Shown: positions 7,597-14,075 of the stretch, piece by piece
Position numbering within the stretch: position 1 is the stretch's first letter
How the letters are laid out: every line of letters starts with the position of its first letter
From: a virus
Virus record (IMG/VR): IMGVR_UViG_3300037621_000109
Span: 1-26,648 of that record
Reading direction: 5' to 3' (one strand)
DNA length: 26,648 nucleotides
Position numbers and translations under genes: made by a program
Notes under the pieces: model-generated
Told to the model about the DNA's origin: nothing
The model's input: only the letters and a program-made list of their open reading frames with translations
Database searches by the model: none

Positions 7597-8697
7597 TTAA
7601 TATAATATATCACGTATAATTTTAGGATCAGGTAGACCCTTAGGAAATACACGACCTCCTGTTACTCGCCCAATGGGCAAATTTCTTCTTAATTTCTCAT
7701 ATACTTGTCTACCTGCTCTACCTATCTCGTTACCTATACCAAATGGCAAGTTGTCTAAAAAGCTAGTTTGTATCGCTGTAGTGTTTGTTCTATATTCGTA
7801 TCTATTTTTCTTGTTTCTTCTATTCTCTACTGTTGAAGTATCTTTTAGATAGTTCCATGCTGTTGTAGCATAATTTCTGTATGTAAATGTTACACTTGTT
7901 TTAACTATTTGATTTTGAGCGTCATATGCTAATACTTGAGCACCAATAGTTTTAGGCCATACTTCGTACATCTGTACCTGATATGATGAATAACCAGACG
8001 TGTCACCTAAACTCTTACGTATTGTCTCCCTATCTCTTACTGCGTCACCTGTTGGTTCAAAATTAGCAAGTGCTGATGTAAATGATTTAGTTAACGGTGT
8101 AATTGTTATCATACAAGGTGTAGCATAGTCATCATAGTAACCTACATTGTGAGTTATAGGGTCTACAATAGAGTTTTGCCATGCCTCAAAATATAATCTT
8201 TCATCATAATTAATACTTGTATAAAATTCTAGTGTAACTTCTTCAAAACTTACATTCTTAGCAATGGCTCTTTTAGGACCATAGTAAGTTTCATTTGTAT
8301 CGTCTGTAATAGTTTTACCTGGCATAGACACGTTTGAGCAAAATAGATCCATTCTGATCTGCATATTTTGTTTTATTGCACCTGCTAGTCTAGCACTTTT
8401 TATCATTCTAGCAGCCTGTTTTTTAGAACCTGTAGGATCAGCATAAACGTAATCACGTGGTAATGCTTTACTTTGTGGTCCATCAATCGTAACTAAAAAT
8501 TGTGTAGGTCTTGCTAACCCACCACCTTGTGTTAGACCTGATCTAAATTCATTAAATACTGAATTGAAATTAGATGAAACATTATTGTATGAGAATCTTC
8601 TATTAGTTTCTGTTGTACTAAATTGTGGTTTAGATGGTGGTATACCTAATCGTATATCCATATCACCTATTCTCTTACCTATACTAATTAGTGACAT
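7597..8697 (-). CDS. 54: Baseplate tail-tube initiator gp54
   Basis: 366 aa (T4 gp54 is 320 aa). Contains the gp19/gp48/gp54 tube fold: RPTQFLVTIDGPQSK (about residues 63-77), DLFCSNVSMPGKTITD, YYGPKRAIAKNVSFEEVTLE (about 138-157), YFEAWQNSIVD, a YYDDYATPCMITITPL stretch, YEVWPKTIG and VTFTYRNYATTAWNY. gp54 completes the baseplate and primes tail-tube polymerisation on gp48. Its ATG overlaps the end of the 184-aa gene, and gp26 follows after a 11-nt gap. Confidence 0.85.
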   Translation of the reverse strand: MSLISIGKRIGDMDIRLGIPPSKPQFSTTETNRRFSYNNVSSNFNSVFNEFRSGLTQGGGLARPTQFLVTIDGPQSKALPRDYVYADPTGSKKQAARMIKSARLAGAIKQNMQIRMDLFCSNVSMPGKTITDDTNETYYGPKRAIAKNVSFEEVTLEFYTSINYDERLYFEAWQNSIVDPITHNVGYYDDYATPCMITITPLTKSFTSALANFEPTGDAVRDRETIRKSLGDTSGYSSYQVQMYEVWPKTIGAQVLAYDAQNQIVKTSVTFTYRNYATTAWNYLKDTSTVENRRNKKNRYEYRTNTTAIQTSFLDNLPFGIGNEIGRAGRQVYEKLRRNLPIGRVTGGRVFPKGLPDPKIIRDILY

Positions 8698-9251
8698 TAA
8701 ATAAATCTCCTACTATCTGCATAAACTTTTCCTTCAGACGCCTTTTTAAATCTTTGTACAGGTAAGTATATTGCAACAGCGGCCTCGTCTGCATTTATTC
8801 TTAAAAATCCTGTTTGTACTTGTGAATACAAATATTTCTTAATTGTTGGTTTTACAATTGTTACATTCTTTACATCATCATAAGCAACATCAAATCTTGT
8901 ATTCTTGTCAAATCTACGATCGGATGCTGTTGCCTGCATACGTTCTAATAATCTAAATCTTAATAATGGTGGTAGATAATGAAAGTTCATACCCATAAAA
9001 CCACCTGGTATAGGCTCTAGTGGTAACACTAGTGGGAATATATCATAATAAGGTAACGTTTTTCTAAATTTAGGATTGTACCCAAATAAATTCAATCTGC
9101 CTACACTAGGACGACCATTTAGTTTGTTTTGTCTAAACAATTGTCTAGCAGTAGTACTGCTTGCTATCTTGTTTACTTGCGTTCTATACCAAGTAGCAGA
9201 TTTAGCACTATCCCCTTGTCTATTTTTGATTGTATCAAATACACTTGCCAT
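8697..9251 (-). CDS. Conserved marine T4-like virion/assembly protein (184 aa)
   Basis: Contains a pattern I recognise from T4-like marine phages next to baseplate genes: a basic N-terminus (KSATWYRTQVNKIASST, about residues 17-33), then PYYDIFPLVLPLEPIPGGFM (about residues 67-86) with GMNFHYLPPLLRFRLLERM after it. Function unknown; a structural or assembly role is inferred from its place at the head of the late block before gp54. Its ATG lies 5 nt after a CATAAATA late-type box. No signal peptide or membrane segment. Confidence 0.7.
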   Translation of the reverse strand: MASVFDTIKNRQGDSAKSATWYRTQVNKIASSTTARQLFRQNKLNGRPSVGRLNLFGYNPKFRKTLPYYDIFPLVLPLEPIPGGFMGMNFHYLPPLLRFRLLERMQATASDRRFDKNTRFDVAYDDVKNVTIVKPTIKKYLYSQVQTGFLRINADEAAVAIYLPVQRFKKASEGKVYADSRRFI

Positions 9252-9256
9252 ACTAC

Positions 9257-9264
9257 TATTTATG
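9257..9264 (-). promoter_or_regulatory. Late-promoter-like box CATAAATA (leftward)
   Basis: Minus strand reads CATAAATA-GTAGT-ATG in front of the 184-aa gene. It is one half of a divergent pair with 9270-9277. T4 late promoters start transcription a few bases past this box, so the message would begin almost at the ATG. Confidence 0.55.
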
Positions 9265-9269
9265 TTGGT

Positions 9270-9277
9270 AATAAATA
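9270..9277 (+). promoter_or_regulatory. Late-promoter-like box AATAAATA (rightward, gp4)
   Basis: Plus strand reads AATAAATA-GATTT-ATG in front of gp4, the only plus-strand gene seen. Same 5-nt spacing to the ATG as its leftward partner and as gp48. Confidence 0.55.
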
Positions 9278-9282
9278 GATTT

Positions 9283-9744
9283 ATGAAGAAGTTGAAGAAT
9301 ATAGATAGACGTCCGTATCAAGGTTTATATAAGCCAATGAACCCACAGAAATACAAAGGTAATGTCAACAATGTTATTTATCGTTCTAGTTGGGAGAAAC
9401 GTTTTATGCTTTATTGTGATAAAAATAGAGATGTTGTTGAGTGGGGTAGTGAGGAAATAGTAATATCTTATCGTTCAGTTGACAATAGACCTCATAGATA
9501 TTATCCTGATTTCTATATGAAAGTTAGACAATCAAATGGTACATTTGAAAGGTTTGTTGTAGAAATTAAACCTAAAAAACAAACACGTAAACCTAAAAGA
9601 CCTTTGAGAGAAACACGTACATATAAAAACGCATTGATAACTTATGAAAAGAATAGAAGAAAGTGGTCAACAGCGTATGCTTGGTGTATAAAACGAAACA
9701 TGAAGTTTCTAATACTGACCGAAGATCATCTTAAAACGTTTTAA
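9283..9744 (+). CDS. 4: Head completion protein gp4
   Basis: 153 aa from the ATG at 9283 (T4 gp4 is 150 aa). The frame is open further upstream, but that part is antisense to the 184-aa gene and reads as a hydrophobic shadow. The core is RSSWEKRFMLYCDKN, VEWGSEEIVISY, RYYPDFYMK and FVVEIKPKKQTRKP. The spacing of E38, D76, E94 and K96 gives a PD-(D/E)XK-like nuclease arrangement, known for the gp4 family (TnsA-related fold). gp4 acts with gp50/gp65-type proteins on filled heads before tail joining. The gene overlaps the ApaLI-like gene tail to tail by 14 bp, with no terminator visible. Confidence 0.88.
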   Translation: MKKLKNIDRRPYQGLYKPMNPQKYKGNVNNVIYRSSWEKRFMLYCDKNRDVVEWGSEEIVISYRSVDNRPHRYYPDFYMKVRQSNGTFERFVVEIKPKKQTRKPKRPLRETRTYKNALITYEKNRRKWSTAYAWCIKRNMKFLILTEDHLKTF

Positions 9745-10366
9745 AATCTTTTAATATCTGTAGTAAATCTATATTTGCCATTTGATTTATATATTCAAAT
9801 GCTTTATCTTGTGTGTAGGTCTTACCATGCTCATCATAGTAGTTTATAATTTTAGTTTGAGCTTTTAATGAGCGTTCTAGCTCTGGCATAAAAAACGTTA
9901 GTCTAATAGGTGTGTAACCTTGTTGAACAAGTAAATCTACTTTTCTAAATTCTTTGTTTGTGTGGTCGCCGTCTGTGCCTGCGTCACGCCATTTGACTTC
10001 GTATGCTAATTTCTTATCATGGTTTAGAATATCAATCTCAAATCTATTAGGGTGTGAACCAGGGTTGTCAATATATTCACTTTCACCACCTTCAATGTCT
10101 TGTATAATAAATTTAATTACTGTATCAAATATTCTTCCTGCGTTTGTACTTATTATTCTAGCTCTATTGTGATACATCTCCATTAGTTCTATTTCTTTTT
10201 TAGCGTAAAAGAGTTCATATATTAAATGATGATCGTTTGTAAAATCATTCATCTTATCCTGTGTATCATTAATGTTAGTCATAACTTTGCTATGATAATC
10301 GGAAATGATTTTATGAATATTGTTTTTGAAATAGTCTTTAGGTTTATCTAATTTTATAGGTAACAT
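9731..10366 (-). CDS. ApaLI-like type II restriction endonuclease homologue
   Basis: 211 aa. The core matches the ApaLI restriction-enzyme family (PF09499) as I recall it: HHLIYELFYAKKEIE, NRARIISTNAGRIFD (about residues 67-81), a SHPNRFEIDILN segment, LAYEVKWRDAGTDGDH (about 120-135), and GYTPIRLTFFMPE. The catalytic PD-(D/E)XK set is D112, E123 and K125. No methyltransferase gene is visible in the window. At least two GTGCAC sites (the ApaLI target, 3295-3300 and 3618-3623) exist in this same DNA, so either specificity differs, the phage DNA is modified, or the enzyme acts elsewhere. It lies between gp4 and gp32, outside the structural block. Confidence 0.8.
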   Translation of the reverse strand: MLPIKLDKPKDYFKNNIHKIISDYHSKVMTNINDTQDKMNDFTNDHHLIYELFYAKKEIELMEMYHNRARIISTNAGRIFDTVIKFIIQDIEGGESEYIDNPGSHPNRFEIDILNHDKKLAYEVKWRDAGTDGDHTNKEFRKVDLLVQQGYTPIRLTFFMPELERSLKAQTKIINYYDEHGKTYTQDKAFEYINQMANIDLLQILKDFKTF

Positions 10367-10381
10367 ATTAAAGAAATAATG

Positions 10382-10403
10382 TGGGTAGCCCGAAGGCTAC
10401 CCA
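10382..10403 (-). terminator. Hairpin terminator after gp32
   Basis: Minus strand forms GGGTAGCC-TTCG-GGCTACCC, an 8-bp (9 with the flanking T-A) stem closed by a C(UUCG)G tetraloop, 24 nt after the gp32 stop. It is followed by ACATTATTTCTTT, a broken U-rich tract. It would end or stabilise the 3' end of the gp32 message. Confidence 0.8.
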
Positions 10404-10426
10404 ATTGAGAAAGTGAGAGAGATAGA

Positions 10427-11326
10427 TTATGAATCGTCCTCAGCTAATTTACTAAAGTACGATAGGTCATCGCTATCGTTGGACGATTCAACTTTCTCTA
10501 CCGAATTGTTAGAAGACGTTGGTATGTCGTTACTGACAGGTGGGAGGTCAATATCTTCAACTGACTCGGTACTTCTTTGTCCAGTAAGGGTCTTATTCAG
10601 TTTCTCTTTGAGTTCGTCATAAGACTTGAAGTTACTTGGATCAATGAAGGGCTTGAGAGCGTATTGAGATTTCCATACTTGGTCAATCTCATCATCGGTA
10701 GGTTTCATTCTACTAACTGGCTCAAATTCTGATTTATCATAATTCCAGTAGCCGTCAACTTTTCTGATTTTTAGTTTAAAGTTTGCACCTTCCCAAAAAT
10801 CAAATGGGTTAACTGCCTTTTCATCTTCAAAAGCTGGGTTCATTGCTTCGGTAATCTTATCAAAGATTTTCTTACCAAACTTAAACAAGAACACCTTGCC
10901 TTCATTCTCTGGATGTTTAGGATCACTTACTACAAAGATATTAGAATAATATTGTAACTTTCTTTTTCTAATTCTAGCAATACCTTTGTCGGCTTCTATG
11001 CCTGTATTCCACAACCTTGTGTTTTCTTCACTAACAGGATCCTTTTTGTTTAGTGTAGTTAAAGAGTTCTCAATATACCATTGACCACCTGGTCCTTGAA
11101 AGGCGTGGTGCCAGACTCTCTGCCACGGCATATCTTCACCTTCAATTGCAGGTAAAAATCTTAACACGGCATAGCCGTTACCTGATTTATCAAGTTCAGG
11201 TTTCCATAACCTATCGTCTTGGTATTTGTTTTTCTTTTCTGGTTGATCTATTGTTTTTTCTAACTGTTTCGTTAGTGTGTCAAAATTTGATTTTGACTTC
11301 TTTAGGGCTTCTAATGCACTTGACAT
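10427..11326 (-). CDS. 32: Single-stranded DNA-binding protein gp32
   Basis: 299 aa (T4 gp32 is 301 aa). N-terminal Lys-rich cooperativity region, then the OB-core (GYAVLRFLPAIEGEDMPWQR, about residues 51-70, HHAFQGPGGQWYIENS, GIARIRKRKLQYYSNIFVV, GKVFLFKFGKKIFDKI), and an acidic Ser/Asp-rich C-terminal tail ending SKLAEDDS that recruits replication and repair partners. There is no cysteine in the protein, so the Cys/His zinc site of T4 gp32 is lost. An early (11425-11453) and a late (11387-11394) promoter stand upstream, and a UUCG-loop terminator lies downstream, so gp32 can be made as a single-gene message. Confidence 0.95.
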   Translation of the reverse strand: MSSALEALKKSKSNFDTLTKQLEKTIDQPEKKNKYQDDRLWKPELDKSGNGYAVLRFLPAIEGEDMPWQRVWHHAFQGPGGQWYIENSLTTLNKKDPVSEENTRLWNTGIEADKGIARIRKRKLQYYSNIFVVSDPKHPENEGKVFLFKFGKKIFDKITEAMNPAFEDEKAVNPFDFWEGANFKLKIRKVDGYWNYDKSEFEPVSRMKPTDDEIDQVWKSQYALKPFIDPSNFKSYDELKEKLNKTLTGQRSTESVEDIDLPPVSNDIPTSSNNSVEKVESSNDSDDLSYFSKLAEDDS

Positions 11327-11386
11327 TGTATTTTCTCCTTGTATATATTGTTGTACGTATTAATTGTATTAGTGTAAGTATAGTAT

Positions 11387-11394
11387 TATTTATA
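11387..11394 (-). promoter_or_regulatory. T4-type late promoter TATAAATA before gp32
   Basis: Exact T4 late consensus TATAAATA in the context GAGTATAAATAATAC on the minus strand, 61 nt before the gp32 ATG. An AAGGAG ribosome site lies near the ATG. Confidence 0.7.
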
Positions 11395-11424
11395 CTCTTT
11401 TTCATACTATTAAACCATTATTAT

Positions 11425-11453
11425 ATAATATCACCATTTACGCATATTGTCAA
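11425..11453 (-). promoter_or_regulatory. Early sigma70-type promoter for gp32
   Basis: Minus strand GC-TTGACA, 17-bp spacer, TATTAT, with TG one base upstream of the -10 (extended -10). The -35 lies inside the 3' end of the 296-aa gene. Confidence 0.75.
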
Positions 11454-12321
11454 GCAGCTGTGCTTGATTAATATATGTTAAATTCTTCTCGTTTCCTAGT
11501 AGTTTCTGATTAGTTGTATTATCATCATCTGCCTTATTTACCTTGTAAAATGACACGTTAGAGTTGTCTTTCAATACTCGTAACCACTCTGCTTCCCATA
11601 TGCCTGTAGGGCTGGGTTCATAATGTGCTGATGAGTAGTTTTTAGTCCCTTTGTACATGTTATTGTACATCTTTGTATCCGATCTTAAATCCATACCTAT
11701 CATATAAACCTCGTTTATTGTATCATACTTGCAAGCAACATGACCTGCTGTTGCACCAGCATGATAACCTGGGTCTTCCCATTCTTGTGTCTTGTCGCCG
11801 TCTGTTATCCAAGATACATAAATGTGGGCATTGTCAACATCTTTCTTATACTTCGTGCCGTCTTCTTTTCTTATCGTTGCTTCACCTTTGATTGTATGAG
11901 CATTCATAACATAGTAATTAGTTGGGCCTTTGTTTGTAATCATGCTATCTGCTTTGTCTTTGTCTTGTGCGTGTAACATGCCTAACACCATTGTATCATA
12001 CATGAAGTTAGGACATTTAGTCCACTCTCTAAAGTAACAAGGTATCTTATGAGCAATACCTTTGTGATATATTTCGTGTGTCATAGTGCTATCAACTGCG
12101 ATCAATACATCTGGTAAAGGATTATCTCTATAGTAGGCATTACAAGCATATATCTTACCATACTTTTTTAATGTTGTCAAGTCAAAGTCCTTACGTGACT
12201 CACCATTGCCTATAATAAATGCTCTTCTAATTCTATCTGCCTTGTTTCTTTTACTCATCTTCATACCTATATTCAACATCTCTTCCTCTTTAGGCCATTC
12301 TTCATGGAAGTATTTAACCAT
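11431..12321 (-). CDS. Rossmann-like phage protein, possibly DUF115/glycosyltransferase-related (296 aa)
   Basis: The N-terminal third has a nucleotide-binding-like pattern: beta-strand RAFIIGNGESRKDFDLTTLK (about residues 33-52), then YGKIYACNAYYRDN and PDVLIAVDSTMTHEIY. Similar GNGxSRKDFDL proteins occur in marine T4-like phages and resemble DUF115-type or sialyltransferase-like enzymes; this is recall, not a search. No signal peptide. It is coupled to the upstream membrane-protein gene by an 8-bp overlap. A role in modifying a surface sugar or a small molecule is possible but unproven. Confidence 0.6.
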   Translation of the reverse strand: MVKYFHEEWPKEEEMLNIGMKMSKRNKADRIRRAFIIGNGESRKDFDLTTLKKYGKIYACNAYYRDNPLPDVLIAVDSTMTHEIYHKGIAHKIPCYFREWTKCPNFMYDTMVLGMLHAQDKDKADSMITNKGPTNYYVMNAHTIKGEATIRKEDGTKYKKDVDNAHIYVSWITDGDKTQEWEDPGYHAGATAGHVACKYDTINEVYMIGMDLRSDTKMYNNMYKGTKNYSSAHYEPSPTGIWEAEWLRVLKDNSNVSFYKVNKADDDNTTNQKLLGNEKNLTYINQAQLLDNMRKW

Positions 12322-12628
12322 AATAATAATTTGCTAAACCTACAACTAATAGTGTAACAAGTATAGAGTTCAATACTAATAATGCCCTATCATGCCATAG
12401 ATATCCTACGTATGCCCAACCTATAGTTCCAAACAGACCGAACCACATATCTACTTGAGGTATTGATCCAACACTTCTGGCTACAGTTGCAAATAATATA
12501 AGAAATACTGATACCCATTTTACATACCAAGACAGGTCACCTCTAGGTGTAATCTTCTTAATAACTCTGCTACTGTTTAGTTTAGCAATCTTGTCATCTA
12601 GTTTTTCTCTTATAGGTTCAATTGTCAT
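12314..12628 (-). CDS. Three-helix inner-membrane protein (104 aa)
   Basis: After a basic N-terminus, three hydrophobic helices are visible: about residues 33-52 (WYVKWVSVFLILFATVARSV), 60-78 (VDMWFGLFGTIGWAYVGYLW) and 82-101 (ALLVLNSILVTLLVVGLANY). It looks like a small membrane protein widespread in marine cyanophages and pelagiphages (KWVS..., GWxxVGxxWxDRAL motif). Function unknown. ATGA overlap with the 55-aa gene upstream shows coupled translation. Confidence 0.75.
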   Translation of the reverse strand: MTIEPIREKLDDKIAKLNSSRVIKKITPRGDLSWYVKWVSVFLILFATVARSVGSIPQVDMWFGLFGTIGWAYVGYLWHDRALLVLNSILVTLLVVGLANYYYG

Positions 12629-12792
12629 TTCTTTTTATTCTTTGTTATATGTTTGTAATCTACGTATTGAGAACACCACTCGTAAAAACTATCATTATTA
12701 GCAGGCCAACATGCAGCAAATACTCTGTCCCTACGTTGTGATCTATATTCTTCTCTTACTTCTTGCTCTGTTAATTTACGCTCTTCGCTCAT
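12625..12792 (-). CDS. Small hypothetical protein (55 aa)
   Basis: Reads MSEERKLTEQEVREEYRSQR at the N-terminus, then RDRVFAACWPANNDSFYEW, ending in a Lys-rich tail. Both ends are ATGA overlaps: its ATG overlaps the gp59 stop (12789) and its stop overlaps the ATG of the membrane-protein gene (12628). This tight coupling makes it a convincing gene despite its size. Charged, helical, two cysteines, function unknown. Confidence 0.72.
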   Translation of the reverse strand: MSEERKLTEQEVREEYRSQRRDRVFAACWPANNDSFYEWCSQYVDYKHITKNKKK

Positions 12793-13391
12793 ACAAAAAT
12801 CTCTTTCATTATAAACTTACACTTTGTAAGATTAAACTTGATAAATGGTTTTAGTTTTTTTAACTTAAATGATTTTTCAGGCCAGATAACGTTTTCAGCA
12901 ATCTCTTTGTCCCAATTTTTAACAAACGACAGTATTTGATCCAAGATGATGAGTGTCTGTATTGATATTTTTTCAGATAGAAGTAGTCGTAGCAATCTTG
13001 GATGTTGCCCATTATGTACACTAAAGACATCATCAAACCGAATAGAATTATCATTAATAACATTATCAAGCAATACGCAATCGCTTCTAAAATTGTACGT
13101 AAATGATTGATTATACTTCTTCCACCTGCTGTAATAAGTTTCTCCATCTGCTCTAACTAAATTGCCTATCCATGTCTTTGAGTTATGGAAGAAATTGCAT
13201 ACAAAATATTCTAACATTTCTTCCTTATTGTATTTAGTAGTAAGTTTATGAAAAAAAAATCTATCATTACGTTTTAAAAATGTGTTAAATGATGAATTAA
13301 CTTTGGCATTGTGCCTGTAATAATCATAACTAGCGGAAGTGAAGTGTAGTTTAATAGCCAAATATAATGTATATGCCTCATAGCTGTTCAT
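12789..13391 (-). CDS. 59: gp59 helicase loader
   Basis: 200 aa (T4 gp59 is 217 aa). Matches T4 gp59 in order: YEAYTLYLAIKLHFTS (about residues 4-19), KRNDRFFFHKLTTKYNKEEM (about 40-59), YFVCNFFHNSKTWIGNLVRA, SVHNGQHPRLLRLLLSEKIS, and IQTLIILDQILSFVKNWDKE ending in the W-Pxx-S-x-K-L region. gp59 loads the gp41 replicative helicase onto gp32-covered forks. The gp33-gp59 gene neighbourhood is as in T4, and the overlap with gp33 (ATGA-type) supports coupled expression. Confidence 0.88.
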   Translation of the reverse strand: MNSYEAYTLYLAIKLHFTSASYDYYRHNAKVNSSFNTFLKRNDRFFFHKLTTKYNKEEMLEYFVCNFFHNSKTWIGNLVRADGETYYSRWKKYNQSFTYNFRSDCVLLDNVINDNSIRFDDVFSVHNGQHPRLLRLLLSEKISIQTLIILDQILSFVKNWDKEIAENVIWPEKSFKLKKLKPFIKFNLTKCKFIMKEIFV

Positions 13392-13609
13392 ATAGGTAAG
13401 ATCGCTGTGCTTGATCGTTCAACCAAGTTCAGCTTTTCTGCCTCTTCTTTAATTTTTTCCTTTAATGATTTGTTTATTAGTGGTCCTACAGAAGCTGTGT
13501 CTATATCATGTTCTTCACAATATTTGAGTACGGCATCCATATAGGACATTCTTTTCTCTTTGACTATCGCTTCTATTATTAATGCAAACTTTTTACTATT
13601 CATTAACAT
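13388..13609 (-). CDS. 33: Late transcription co-activator gp33
   Basis: 73 aa (T4 gp33 is 112 aa). Carries the core of the family: KKFALIIEAIVKEKRMSYMD (about residues 6-25), AVLKYCEEHDIDTASV, and a KSLKEKIKEEAEKLNLVE helix that in T4 binds the RNA polymerase beta flap. With gp55 and the sliding clamp it switches host polymerase to TATAAATA late promoters, several of which are present here. The gene is in the unit headed by the strong early promoter at 13850-13878, so the late switch is made early. Confidence 0.85.
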   Translation of the reverse strand: MLMNSKKFALIIEAIVKEKRMSYMDAVLKYCEEHDIDTASVGPLINKSLKEKIKEEAEKLNLVERSSTAILPI

Positions 13610-13824
13610 TAAAATTTTCTTACTATGTGTTTTCTTAATGCTCTTGTTAATTCTTCAATCTTATCTATGATTGATATTAGACTTGGGTCTGTAATAAAAT
13701 TCTTTTGTTCTTTTAACTTGTCGTATTCTTTTAGTGTTATTGTAACTGTTGATTGTTCATTTTCATAAGTTATATCTTGGTCATGCGAATCTCTATCTAT
13801 TTCATTGTCATTCATTATACTCAT
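13609..13824 (-). CDS. Small acidic coiled-coil protein (71 aa) before gp33
   Basis: First gene after promoter 13850-13878. N-terminus is Asp/Glu-rich; the C-terminal half is a likely coiled coil (LKEYDKLKEQKNFI, then IIDKIEELTRALRKHIVRKF). It holds the place of dsbA next to gene 33 in T4, but I see no convincing sequence similarity to DsbA. TAATG overlap couples it to gp33. Function unknown; a helper in the gp33/gp59 module is inferred from linkage. Confidence 0.7.
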   Translation of the reverse strand: MSIMNDNEIDRDSHDQDITYENEQSTVTITLKEYDKLKEQKNFITDPSLISIIDKIEELTRALRKHIVRKF

Positions 13825-13849
13825 AATTTACCTCACTTGTTATAATTAC

Positions 13850-13878
13850 ATTATATCTTAATATCAACGTTTTGTCAA
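13850..13878 (-). promoter_or_regulatory. Perfect-consensus early promoter (71-aa gene, gp33, gp59)
   Basis: Minus strand TTGACA (13878-13873), 17-bp spacer, TATAAT (13855-13850), exact sigma70 consensus at both boxes. Start of transcription would lie near 13843, about 20 nt before the ATG at 13824. It abuts the 3' end of the tmRNA. Confidence 0.88.
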
Positions 13879-14026
13879 GCCTGTTTCTGTTGCAAGGTAC
13901 AGGCAAACCCCGACTACCTAAGCAGCCATACGATAATCTATGTGATTGTCGTTTAAAGGTTAACAGTACGTTGTTAGCGATTTAACTCCAGTTAGGTTTA
14001 GTAGTAGTCGAATCTAACTCACCCCC
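13879..14026 (-). ncRNA. tmRNA coding piece with tag reading frame
   Basis: Begins GGGGGTGAG and carries GATTCGAC and the tag codons AAC GAC AAT CAC ATA GAT TAT CGT ATG GCT GCT TAG (11 codons before the stop). The frame is open two codons further upstream (CCT TTA, preceded by TAA), so the resume codon is one of these or AAC; none is the usual Ala or Gly. The tag ends MAA rather than the common LAA or VAA. The piece ends in a hairpin GCCTGT...ACAGGC (13904-13879). Confidence 0.85.
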
Positions 14027-14030
14027 AGCA

Positions 14031-14075
14031 TAACTACTCTATCCGTCTATAGACTATGCTTCGTAAGAGTAGTTA
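14031..14075 (-). repeat. Inverted repeat in the excised tmRNA spacer
   Basis: TAACTACTCT (14075-14066) and AGAGTAGTTA (14040-14031) are perfect 10-bp inverted repeats directly after the CCA and just before the 5' end of the coding piece. They extend the acceptor stem and would hold the precursor ends together for RNase P and 3' processing. The loop contains the palindrome GTCTATAGAC. Confidence 0.85.

Noticed and set aside
9076-9282. N-terminal extension of gp4 to 9076
   Set aside because: The extra 69 codons are antisense to the 184-aa gene and read as a hydrophobic shadow; the ATG at 9283 gives the family length and follows a late box.
12145-12175. TTGACA-17-TAAGAT inside the 296-aa gene
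   Set aside because: The -10 is weak and no gene starts nearby downstream, unlike the nine accepted promoters.
12860-13147. A 95-codon minus-strand frame inside gp59
   Set aside because: It lies wholly within the well-supported gp59 gene in another frame and has no ribosome site or coupling.
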